This document shows, piece by piece, positions 7,972 through 15,575 of a DNA stretch of 20,957 nucleotides (position 1 is its first letter; the number at the start of each line of letters is the position of its first letter). The notes under the pieces are model-generated. The model did no database searches. It saw only the letters and a program-made list of their open reading frames with translations, and had not been told where the DNA came from. The position numbers and the translations under genes are program-made. The DNA comes from JAUXEH01 sp965602945 (lineage in GTDB: Bacteria; Acidobacteriota; Aminicenantia; Aminicenantales; Aminicenantaceae), in contig CBFDBC010000040.1 of assembly GCA_965602945.1 (NCBI GenBank), forward strand, positions 1 through 20,957, written 5' to 3'.

Positions 7972-8223
7972 ATGAAGTCCAAAACCTACACCGAAGCCAG
8001 GGAAAAACTGTCCGACATCATAGACAAAGTCTGCGAAGACCATGACCCCCTGATCATCACCAAGCGCCGGGATAAGGCTGTTGTCCTGATGTCGCTGGAT
8101 GATTACGAGTCCTTGAAAGAGACATCCTATCTCCTTAAGAGCCCTCGCAATGCCCGCAGGCTTCTGGAGTCGATCAAGGAATTGGAGGAGGGGAGAGGAG
8201 CGGAAAGGGACCTGCTCGAGTGA
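7972..8223 (+). CDS. yefM: YefM-type antitoxin (Phd/YefM family)
   Basis: This 83-residue protein aligns from its first residue with E. coli YefM: an N-terminal YTEAREKLSDIIDKVCEDHDP, the beta strand VVLMSLDDYESL, then SYLLKSPRNARRLLESI and an acidic, unstructured tail ending RDLLE. The N-terminal half dimerises and binds the operator; the tail wraps around and neutralises YoeB. It would repress its own promoter, whose TGTACA sites lie just upstream. There is no Shine-Dalgarno before the ATG, in keeping with a very short or absent leader. The stop overlaps the toxin start (GTGA at 8220-8223), giving coupled translation. Confidence 0.96.
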   Translation: MKSKTYTEAREKLSDIIDKVCEDHDPLIITKRRDKAVVLMSLDDYESLKETSYLLKSPRNARRLLESIKELEEGRGAERDLLE

Positions 8224-8474
8224 CAATCGTCTTTTCCTCCCAATCCTGGGAAGAATACCTCCATTGGCAAAAAACCGACAAGCGGATACTGAACAGGATC
8301 AACGATCTGATCAAGGACATCTCGAGATCTCCCCACAAAGGGAAGGGAAAACCCGAGCCTCTCGAACATGCCCTTTCCGGCTATTGGTCCAGGCGTATCA
8401 ATGAGGAGCATCGCCTTGTTTATAGAGTAAGGGAGGATTCCCTGTATATCGCACAACTCCGGTATCATTACTGA
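8220..8474 (+). CDS. yoeB: YoeB-type toxin, ribosome-dependent mRNA endonuclease
   Basis: The 84-residue protein has exactly the length of E. coli YoeB and is close to it throughout: SQSWEEYLHWQKTDKRI, then GKGKPEPLEH, then SGYWSRRINEEHRLVYRV and the C-terminal RYHY. The catalytic residues E46, R65, H83 and Y84 all fall at the same numbers as in the E. coli enzyme, so it should be able to cut mRNA at the ribosomal A site when free of YefM. It starts with GTG overlapping the antitoxin stop. It converges with the permease gene at 8498, with only 23 bases between. The module looks intact and functional, and its closeness to a gammaproteobacterial system in an unrelated genome background suggests horizontal transfer. 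Confidence 0.96.
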   Translation: MTIVFSSQSWEEYLHWQKTDKRILNRINDLIKDISRSPHKGKGKPEPLEHALSGYWSRRINEEHRLVYRVREDSLYIAQLRYHY

Positions 8475-8497
8475 GCCGGGAAGTTGATCGACTTAAC

Positions 8498-11125
8498 TTA
8501 TTCGCTGCGCAGGGTTTCGGCCGGGTTGGCTGCCGCGTTCTTGTACACGTTCAGGCTGCTGGTCAGGAAGAAAAGCGCCGCCGTAAACAGGGCTCCCGCC
8601 GCGAATACCCACGAGACCAGAGATATCCGGTAGGCAAAATTGTTCAACCAGCTGTGCATCGCAAAGCCTATGATCGGAAATGCGATCAGCATGGCCCAGA
8701 CATGGATGCGCAGGAAGTCCTTGAAGAAAAGGAACAGGATCGTCGCTGTGGACGCCCCCATGACGCGTCGGATGCCGATCTCCTTACGCCGGTTCTGAAC
8801 GGCATAGAGGGACAACCCCAGAAGCCCCATCGCTGCCAGGATCACGGCCGCGGCCGCCAGGGTTACCATGAAGCGGGCAACACGCCGCTCGGCGGCATAG
8901 ACCCTGTCGAAGTCTTTGTCAAAAAACGACCAGGAATCCGGAGCAAAGGGGACAAACCGGATGCAGAGCAACTGGACATGACTGAGAACATCGGGAAGCT
9001 CTTCTGTTTTTACTCTGGCCGACACATACCGGAAGGGCTCGATCCTGTATGATTCGTTCCTGTAGGGATTCATGACCGTGCGGGAAGAATCCAGGAATAA
9101 AACCAGAGGCCCGATCATCTGGTGCATGGAGCGGTAGTGAAAATCCCGCACCACTCCAACGATAGGCCCGGGACTGCTCGACCAGGTGTGCATTGTGAGG
9201 GTTTTTCCCACGGCATCCTCCACAACCCCGTCTCCGATGAGCCGCGCCGCCGTCTCATTGACCATGTAGGTGCCGCCCGGCCGGTGTTGAGACGAAAACG
9301 GCTCGCCGGCGATGACTTCGATCCCGAACGTGGGAATAAAATCGATATCGACCGCCACCTTGCCCAATGGGGCCTCCTCGGTCCCCACGCGTCCCTCCCA
9401 TGTGCTGCCGATATTCTGGTCATTGGTGCTGGGCAGGAAATTCGACGCGGATGCCGTCCTGACGCCGGGATGGTCGAGCAGCTCGGTCTTTATGGCCAGA
9501 TGGTGATGCCGGGCCTCCCTGGGCAGATCGATGTTTACGATCCGTTCTTTCTCGGTACTCAGTTGAAGCTTCCTCACATGGCGCATCTGTGCCCACACGA
9601 AGAGCGCCGCACACACGAACACCAGCGTTACCGTGAACTGGATCCCGACCAGAAGGTTCCGCAGGGGAAACCGGTGAGACGCGGTCAGCTTATCCCCCCT
9701 GAGGGCCTTGACAGGCTGGAAGCCCGAGGCGAAAAACGCGGGATAGCTTCCGGCCGCCGTACCAACCAGACAGACCACGGCCAACAGGAAAAGGACCAGA
9801 GTGGGCCAGGAAACCTGGGTCCATCCAAGTTCCGAGCCCGTCAACAATCGGAAGTAGGGGAGGAAAACGTAAACGATCCCCAGGGCGAACCAGGAAGCCA
9901 GCATGACGAAAACCACAGCTTCCCCTACGAACTGGCGTATGAGCTGCGGTCGCCGGGCTCCCAGGACCTTGCGCAGCCCGACCTCACGGCCGCGGTGGAG
10001 CGAGTGGGCGGAGGCCAGATTCATGAAGTTGAGCATAGCCACCAGCAGAATGATGATCCCTACGGCAGCCGCGAAGCGGACATTGTTCATGTCTCCGTTG
10101 GCCTCGAATTCGCTTCTGAGGCGTGAGTGGAGATGGATGTCCGTGAGAGGCTGGAGGCCTAGAACCGGGCTGTCTTCCCGGCCTTCTCGGTAGAGGGACG
10201 TGACCCGGGACTCGAGGCCTTCGATGTTCGCCTGCGGAACCAGTTTGACATAGGTCTTGTAGTTGGCGGATGACCAGCTGACCTGGTCTTCACTACCGGG
10301 ATTCACGGCCTTGTTCGCGGATGCGGGGATCAGGGCGCTGAAATGAAAGTGTGTGTTGGGAGCAAGGTCGGCGATGACAGCCGTCACCTGAAACGAAACA
10401 TCCCGGATGTTCACGGTTTTCCCCAAAGGGTCCGTCTGACCGAAATATTTCCGGGCGGCCGTCTCTGTCAGGACCAGCGCGTTGGGATGGGCCAGGGCCG
10501 AGCCGGGTTCTCCGCTGAGGAAGCGGCACGAGAAGATCTGGAAAAACGCGGGTTCGGCCATGAAGATTTTGTCCTCCAGGACCTGTTTCCCCTGAGTCTC
10601 CACCACGATCTTCTCCCAATCTGTGATGTCTTTGATGCGCACCATGCCCTCGATCTCGGGGGACTGTGCGCGCAGCCGGTCTCCGAGGACATAGGGGATG
10701 CCGGTGTAATCCGGATAGACGATACGAAAGATGCGTTCCGCATCGGGATGGTACCGGTCGTACGAGGTTTCGAAACGGACATAGAAAAAAATCAGTATGG
10801 CGGCTGCTAGGCCAATGGACATTCCGGCGATGTTGATCACGGCATACATCCGGTGCCGCCTCATGTTGCGCAGGGTGAGCTTGAGGTAGTTGAACAGGAG
10901 ACCGATCCCGGTCGATATCATAAGTCGCATGTATACCAGAAGACTCCGCATGACATGACCCGAATACCAGAATCTTGCCCGCATGTCGCCCTTTTCCCGG
11001 GCGATAGAACGGAATGTTTCCTCAAAGTCTCCCTGTACGGAGTGGTTGGCCTCGTAAAGAGAAAGGTGCTTGAGGAGAAAACTCAGCAGCTTGGGGGGAG
11101 GGGAGGGACGGGAATTTTTTTTCAT
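8498..11125 (-). CDS. FtsX/MacB-type ABC permease with N-terminal permease prefix domain (ADOP-like)
   Basis: The 875-residue protein starts with a cytosolic prefix region (about 11-66; GDFEETF and KGDMRARFWY), found in permeases paired with PadR regulators. TM1 lies at 94-116, followed by a periplasmic MacB-like domain (about 118-335) closing with DIHLHSRL (329-336). The first FtsX block (about 350-470) contains EVGLRKVLGA, another helix spans 490-512, then comes a second periplasmic domain, and the last FtsX block contains KEIGIRRVMGA and the C-terminus NPAETLRSE. It is thus a complete duplicated permease. Its ATG overlaps the PadR stop (ATGA at 11122-11125), so the two form one translationally coupled unit. 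No ATP-binding partner is nearby, as in the orphan permeases described from Acidobacteria. The substrate is unknown. Confidence 0.93.
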   Translation of the reverse strand: MKKNSRPSPPPKLLSFLLKHLSLYEANHSVQGDFEETFRSIAREKGDMRARFWYSGHVMRSLLVYMRLMISTGIGLLFNYLKLTLRNMRRHRMYAVINIAGMSIGLAAAILIFFYVRFETSYDRYHPDAERIFRIVYPDYTGIPYVLGDRLRAQSPEIEGMVRIKDITDWEKIVVETQGKQVLEDKIFMAEPAFFQIFSCRFLSGEPGSALAHPNALVLTETAARKYFGQTDPLGKTVNIRDVSFQVTAVIADLAPNTHFHFSALIPASANKAVNPGSEDQVSWSSANYKTYVKLVPQANIEGLESRVTSLYREGREDSPVLGLQPLTDIHLHSRLRSEFEANGDMNNVRFAAAVGIIILLVAMLNFMNLASAHSLHRGREVGLRKVLGARRPQLIRQFVGEAVVFVMLASWFALGIVYVFLPYFRLLTGSELGWTQVSWPTLVLFLLAVVCLVGTAAGSYPAFFASGFQPVKALRGDKLTASHRFPLRNLLVGIQFTVTLVFVCAALFVWAQMRHVRKLQLSTEKERIVNIDLPREARHHHLAIKTELLDHPGVRTASASNFLPSTNDQNIGSTWEGRVGTEEAPLGKVAVDIDFIPTFGIEVIAGEPFSSQHRPGGTYMVNETAARLIGDGVVEDAVGKTLTMHTWSSSPGPIVGVVRDFHYRSMHQMIGPLVLFLDSSRTVMNPYRNESYRIEPFRYVSARVKTEELPDVLSHVQLLCIRFVPFAPDSWSFFDKDFDRVYAAERRVARFMVTLAAAAVILAAMGLLGLSLYAVQNRRKEIGIRRVMGASTATILFLFFKDFLRIHVWAMLIAFPIIGFAMHSWLNNFAYRISLVSWVFAAGALFTAALFFLTSSLNVYKNAAANPAETLRSE

Positions 11126-11463
11126 GATTTAACGGGTTTTCCGGGATCGATGTCCGCCTCGGTCAATCCTTTCCAGAGATGATCGCGATGGCTGCGGGTG
11201 TCAAGCAGAGCCTCGCGTCCGGCTGTCGTTACCCGGTAGATCGACTTGGCCTTGCCGCCCCGCTCGGGTGTCGGTTCGCCTCGGTATGACTCGACCATAC
11301 CCTTGCGGATAAGGTATTCGAGGGAATTGTAGAGGGTACCGTAAACAATGGACTTCCCGGTGAGCTCGATCAGCTTATCCCGAAGACCGGGACCATGCCC
11401 CTCACCTCCGAGCCGGCACAAGGCTATCAGGATCGTTTCTTCATTCAAGGTTAAGATCGCCAC
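11122..11463 (-). CDS. PadR-family transcriptional regulator
   Basis: A 113-residue winged-helix protein. Residues about 6-86 carry the PadR domain: a helix-turn-helix, VYGTLYNSLEYLIRKGMV (40-57), the wing with GEPTPERGG (62-70), and YRVTTAGREAL. The long C-terminal dimerisation helices of larger PadR proteins are absent. The start is GTG at 11463, with GAGGAGA six bases upstream. It lies first in a bicistron with the permease at 8498 and probably represses its own promoter (11481-11525). The ligand that relieves repression is unknown. Confidence 0.93.
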   Translation of the reverse strand: MAILTLNEETILIALCRLGGEGHGPGLRDKLIELTGKSIVYGTLYNSLEYLIRKGMVESYRGEPTPERGGKAKSIYRVTTAGREALLDTRSHRDHLWKGLTEADIDPGKPVKS

Positions 11464-11480
11464 AGCTTTCTCCTCGCATT

Positions 11481-11525
11481 ATATCGATATTATCGATAAT
11501 ATAGGAGTGCAAGCGGGATTGTCAA
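11481..11525 (-). promoter_or_regulatory. Promoter and candidate PadR operator
   Basis: On the minus strand, TTGACA (plus-strand 11520-11525) and TATATT (11498-11503) are 16 bases apart and form a strong sigma-70 promoter for the PadR gene. At and just downstream of the -10 box are two perfect palindromes: the 16-bp ATATTATCGATAATAT (11487-11502) and the overlapping 10-bp ATATCGATAT (11481-11490), whose centres are nine bases apart. This is the expected place for a repressor site, so self-repression by PadR is likely. The operator function is inferred. Confidence 0.75.
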
Positions 11526-11544
11526 GTGCGCAGCGTCAATTTGT

Positions 11545-13899
11545 TCATTCGTATCTCAAAGACTCCGCTGGATTGGCCAGGGTTGCCTTCAAGGATTGAT
11601 ATGCGACCGTAAGCAGGGCCAGAGCCAGGGATAGGCAGCCGGTGCCTAGGAATATCCAGAGCGACAGGCCCGTCCGGAAGGCAAAGCCCTGAAGCCAACG
11701 GCTCATGAAATAGTAGGCGGCGGGCCATGCGGCCAGGTTGGCGATCATGACGAGCAGAGTGTACTCCCGGGTGATCAGCCGGACCACACTGAACACCGAG
11801 GCCCCCAGGATCTTGCGTATGCCGATCTCCTTGGTCCGCTGTTCAGCGGTATAGGAAACCAGCCCCAGGAGCCCCAGACAGGAGATAAACACGGCCAGTG
11901 CTGTGAAATACTGGATGATCCGTCCCATGCGCTCTTCCGCCCGGTAGCGGGCATCGATCCACTCATCCATGAATTTTAAATCGATCTGCTGTCCGGGCCT
12001 GAAATTATTCAGGGTCGTTTTGATCGATTCCATGGTCCCGGCGATACCTTCGGGCCGGATCCTTACACAGAGGTAATTGTACCCCCGCAGGATCAGTATC
12101 CCCATCGGCATGATCTCATGATGCAGCGAGGTCAGGTGGAAATCCTTGGCCACGCCCACGATCTTCCCGGGCCTTCGGTTCCAGGACATGCTTTTCCCGA
12201 CAGGATCCTGCATTCCCATGGCCCGGACCGCGGCCTCGTTGACGATGTAGGCTTCTTTCTCGTCCGTGGAAAACTCCCGGGAGAACTTCCTCCCCGCCAC
12301 CAGCGGCACGTCGAATGTGTCCAGGTAGTCATAATCCACGAGAGCCAGGGCCATTCCGAAGCGTTCACCTTCCTGTTTTCCATCCCACGAGTCGAGGGCA
12401 CCGGTTCCGATGGACCGAAAGGCGGGCGGGCTGTAGGTGGCGGTCGAGCTCACGACGCCGGGAATGCGGTTTACCTCCTGTTTGATGGCCGCATAATCCT
12501 GGGTGAGGTCATTGATCTTCAGACACAGGATGTTGTCCGTGGTGATACCCAGGTCCTTGTTTTTCATGTAGTGGATCTGGCGGTAGACTGTTGTTGTGGA
12601 GATGATGAGCGCGATGGAGAGCATGAACTGAAAGACCACCAGGAACCGGCGCATCAAAGGGGCTCCCCGGCTTGAACCTGAGGTTGTGTTGAATTTGAAG
12701 ACTTTGACCGGTCGGAATGAAGAGAGATACAGGGCCGGGTAGCTGCCCGAAAGCAGCCCCGTAACGACCAGGATGCCGGCCAGGCCCAGAAACAGACCTG
12801 GCTGGCTGAAGGGCGCGAACCGCAGGGCTTTGCCGGCCATGCTGTTGAAGGCCGGCAGCACGGCCGCAACCAAGAGACAGGCCGCTGCCAGGGCCAGCAG
12901 CGTGAATACCGTGGACTCTCCCAGGAGCTGACGGATGATCTGGGCTCGACGGGCGCCCACGACCTTTCGCAGCCCGATTTCCCTCGCGCGGCGGCTCGAG
13001 CGGGCCGTGGCCAGGTTCATGAAATTGATGCAGGCGATCAAAAGGATAAGCGCGGCTGTGACAGAGAAGATGTACACATAAGTCACGGCTCCGTCGCTTC
13101 CGTCCGGATTGAATAGATGAATACGCGCCAGGGGCTGCAGCAGCAGCTCGTCCTTGAGGTCCGGCCAGCGCTCCTGCTGTATGAACCGGATCCTGTCGGT
13201 GACTGCCTCGGGCGAGGCTCCGGCCAGGAGCCGGATGTAGATGACAAACCGGGAATCTCCCCAATTGGACATGTCGTATCCGGCTTTTTCATACAGGCTC
13301 AGGGGCAGCACAAAATCGAAGGTCAGATGCGAGTTCCGGGGCACATCCCGCATCACTCCGGTGACGGTCACATCGCTGTGCTCTCCCATGTCACCCAGCT
13401 TGACCGTCTTGCCCATGGGATCCTCATCTCCGAACATCTTCGAGGCCGTGGATTCCGTGAGGACCACCGAGTAGGGTGAATCGAGGGCATGCTTGGCGTC
13501 GCCTTCCACCAGCGGGAACGTAAACAGGGTAAAAAGCGCCGGATCAGCAATGGCCTGGCGCAGATAAAATCCCCTCTCTTTATGCTGGATGAGGTTGTTG
13601 CGCGAATAGATGCGCACGTAGTCCATAACATCCGGTGATTTCTCCTGGACTTTCGGCCCGATGGGAGCCGGGTGCGTGACTGAGAAACCGGCCCCCTGGT
13701 TGCTGAAATTCTTCCCGATCACCCTGTATATGCTTTCATGGTTTTCGTGAAAGCGATCGTAGCCCTGCTCATCCTGTACCCACAACAGGAGCAGCAGGCA
13801 GCAGGCGATCCCGAGGGCGAGACCGGAAATGTTGATGAGGGAAATGGCCTTGTGTTTCCGGATGTTCCTCCAGGTGATTTTCAGAGTGTTGAGCAGCAT
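11545..13899 (-). CDS. FtsX/MacB-type ABC permease (no prefix domain)
   Basis: The 784-residue protein starts at ATG 13899 with GGAGGA six bases upstream. It begins directly with the short cytosolic helix and TM1 (19-41; INISGLALGIACC), then WVQDEQGYDRFH opening the periplasmic MacB-like domain. This closes near ARIHLF and is followed by the first FtsX block with EIGLRKVVGA, a helix near 415-437, a second periplasmic domain, and the final FtsX block with KEIGIRKILGA and NPAESLRYE. It lacks the prefix domain of the permeases at 8498 and 20149 and has no PadR partner of its own upstream. It lies upstream of the PadR-permease pair on the same strand, 81 bases before the PadR start, so some readthrough is possible. 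No ATPase is adjacent. Confidence 0.93.
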   Translation of the reverse strand: MLLNTLKITWRNIRKHKAISLINISGLALGIACCLLLLLWVQDEQGYDRFHENHESIYRVIGKNFSNQGAGFSVTHPAPIGPKVQEKSPDVMDYVRIYSRNNLIQHKERGFYLRQAIADPALFTLFTFPLVEGDAKHALDSPYSVVLTESTASKMFGDEDPMGKTVKLGDMGEHSDVTVTGVMRDVPRNSHLTFDFVLPLSLYEKAGYDMSNWGDSRFVIYIRLLAGASPEAVTDRIRFIQQERWPDLKDELLLQPLARIHLFNPDGSDGAVTYVYIFSVTAALILLIACINFMNLATARSSRRAREIGLRKVVGARRAQIIRQLLGESTVFTLLALAAACLLVAAVLPAFNSMAGKALRFAPFSQPGLFLGLAGILVVTGLLSGSYPALYLSSFRPVKVFKFNTTSGSSRGAPLMRRFLVVFQFMLSIALIISTTTVYRQIHYMKNKDLGITTDNILCLKINDLTQDYAAIKQEVNRIPGVVSSTATYSPPAFRSIGTGALDSWDGKQEGERFGMALALVDYDYLDTFDVPLVAGRKFSREFSTDEKEAYIVNEAAVRAMGMQDPVGKSMSWNRRPGKIVGVAKDFHLTSLHHEIMPMGILILRGYNYLCVRIRPEGIAGTMESIKTTLNNFRPGQQIDLKFMDEWIDARYRAEERMGRIIQYFTALAVFISCLGLLGLVSYTAEQRTKEIGIRKILGASVFSVVRLITREYTLLVMIANLAAWPAAYYFMSRWLQGFAFRTGLSLWIFLGTGCLSLALALLTVAYQSLKATLANPAESLRYE

Positions 13900-14016
13900 G
13901 ATCGTTCCTCCTGCGGTCTATCTTTCGGAATCGTAAAAACATTCATCCATATGTTTATATGCGGTGAATCCCGAAAACGTCGTCAAAAAAATAAATCCGG
14001 CATGCCTCTGAAGATT

Positions 14017-14046
14017 TTGACCACAGGATTTTTTCTGTGATATGTT
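14017..14046 (+). promoter_or_regulatory. Candidate promoter of the GH29 gene with dyad in the spacer
   Basis: TTGACC (14017-14022) and TATGTT (14041-14046) are 18 bases apart, a plausible sigma-70 promoter about 30 bases before the ATG at 14076. The spacer holds an inverted repeat, CACAG (14022-14026) and CTGTG (14035-14039), which would suit a repressor between the two boxes. No regulator gene is identified for it. Confidence 0.45.
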
Positions 14047-14075
14047 AGCCCCAACTCATTCACAAGAGGAACAAT

Positions 14076-15539
14076 ATGCCAAAAACCAGCGATACACGAA
14101 AAACCCTTATCGAGCCGCGCCTCGGTCATTGGATATTGACCGGTTGCGTGCTGGTATTCTTTTGCCTTGCCGCTTCCTGCCAGGCAGACCGACCCTCACC
14201 TGGGGCTTCGGATTCCGGCGGCACTCTTGAGCTCATTCCTGAGGACCAAGTGCGTCTCTCCAACGATCCAGAGAAGACCGAGGCCTTCAGGGACGCAGGT
14301 CTGGGGCTATTCGTCCACTGGGGGCCCAACTCTCAGGTAGGATCCGAGATCAGCTGGCCGCTGAACCAGGCCAGCCCAGAGTACATCGAGAAGTACTATG
14401 CCCTGGCCGACACCTTCAACCCGACCGATTTCGATGCCGGGAAATGGGCGAGGCTGGCCAGACTTGCCGGAATGGAATACGTGGTCTTCACGACCAAACA
14501 CCACGACGGATTCTGCATGTTCGACACTGTGTACAGCGATTTCAAGATCACGAACTCACCCTATGGCAAGGACATCGTCGCCCAGATCGCCGATGCGTTC
14601 CGGAAAGAGGGTTTCCTGGTTGGGCTTTATTACTCTCCCGGCGATTTCCGCTACCACTACGAGACGGGCGTTCCCAATCAGGGATTGATGATCCCCGCCT
14701 TCGACAGTGAAGCGCCGTTCGGCCCGAAAAACAAGGGATTCCTGGCATACGAACAGGGCCAGGTGGAGGAGCTCTTGACTCGCTATGGAGACATCTTCAT
14801 GCTCTGGTTCGATGGCAGCTGCAATCCCCTGAAGAAACACGCTTGGCGTGTCCGTCAGGACATCTTCATAGGGCGGGGGGAGATCCCGACACCCGAGCAG
14901 CGTATCCCGGGAGAAGCCTCGGATCACGCCTGGGAGAGCTGCATGACCACCAGCTGGCAGTGGTCTTACCAGCCGAGCCCGGACCTCAGGACTTCGAGGG
15001 AGGTCATCGAGAACCTGATCAGGATCCGGGCCCGGGGAGGGAACATGCTCCTCAACATCGGCCCCAGGCCGGACGGCCGCATCTCCGACCAGGATGAGGC
15101 CATCCTCCGTGACCTGGGCCTGTGGATGATGATGTACGGGGAAGCGATGCGAGAAGTCCGCCCCTGGAACGTCACCAACGAGGGAGATGTCTGGTTTACT
15201 CGGAAGAAAGGGGAGGCGCCGGGCACCCTGTATGCCATTACGGATTTTGATTACGACGCCGAGGGGACAACCTGGAGGCAGTTCTCGGGACGCCGCCTGA
15301 CGCTGCGATCGGTACGGGCGACTGAGGAGACCAAGGTCTCCATCCTGGGCCAAGAAGGTGGCTGTACATGGCAGCAGGACAACGACGGCCTGCACATCAC
15401 GGCTTTCAACCAGCACACGGTCCAGTTCATCGCCTACCCGGGCAGCCGGCCGGAGTTCGTTGAGACGCGCTGGCACATGGGTCCGGACTGGCCGGTGGCC
15501 CTCAAGATCACCGGCGTTGTACCGAAAGATAAGGAATAG
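14076..15539 (+). CDS. GH29 alpha-L-fucosidase, probable lipoprotein
   Basis: The 487-residue enzyme starts at ATG 14076 after AGAGGA. A hydrophobic segment (about 19-34) ends in LAASC with Cys35, a likely lipid attachment site, so it should be membrane-anchored on the outside of the cytoplasmic membrane. The catalytic (beta/alpha)8 domain shows the GH29 marks: GLFVHWGP (His81), FTTKHHDGF (His142-His143), LWFDG with the nucleophile Asp246, a TSWQWSY segment, and GNMLLNIGPRPDG. A C-terminal beta-sandwich follows (from about 370). GH29 enzymes release alpha-linked L-fucose with retention of configuration; the linkage preference and the acid/base residue cannot be read with certainty. It is followed after 36 bases by the HEAT-repeat gene and is divergent from the permease at 11545. 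Confidence 0.94.
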   Translation: MPKTSDTRKTLIEPRLGHWILTGCVLVFFCLAASCQADRPSPGASDSGGTLELIPEDQVRLSNDPEKTEAFRDAGLGLFVHWGPNSQVGSEISWPLNQASPEYIEKYYALADTFNPTDFDAGKWARLARLAGMEYVVFTTKHHDGFCMFDTVYSDFKITNSPYGKDIVAQIADAFRKEGFLVGLYYSPGDFRYHYETGVPNQGLMIPAFDSEAPFGPKNKGFLAYEQGQVEELLTRYGDIFMLWFDGSCNPLKKHAWRVRQDIFIGRGEIPTPEQRIPGEASDHAWESCMTTSWQWSYQPSPDLRTSREVIENLIRIRARGGNMLLNIGPRPDGRISDQDEAILRDLGLWMMMYGEAMREVRPWNVTNEGDVWFTRKKGEAPGTLYAITDFDYDAEGTTWRQFSGRRLTLRSVRATEETKVSILGQEGGCTWQQDNDGLHITAFNQHTVQFIAYPGSRPEFVETRWHMGPDWPVALKITGVVPKDKE

Positions 15540-15575
15540 CCTCAAACCAGATCGATTCCGATAGGGAGAAATCAC

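Noticed and set aside
9122..10126. Open frame of 334 codons on the plus strand
   Set aside because: It lies opposite the permease at 8498-11125 and its product lacks any membrane or domain pattern.
14556..15575. Open frame of 339 codons on the minus strand
   Set aside because: It is antisense to the GH29 gene, with no ribosome binding site or domain.
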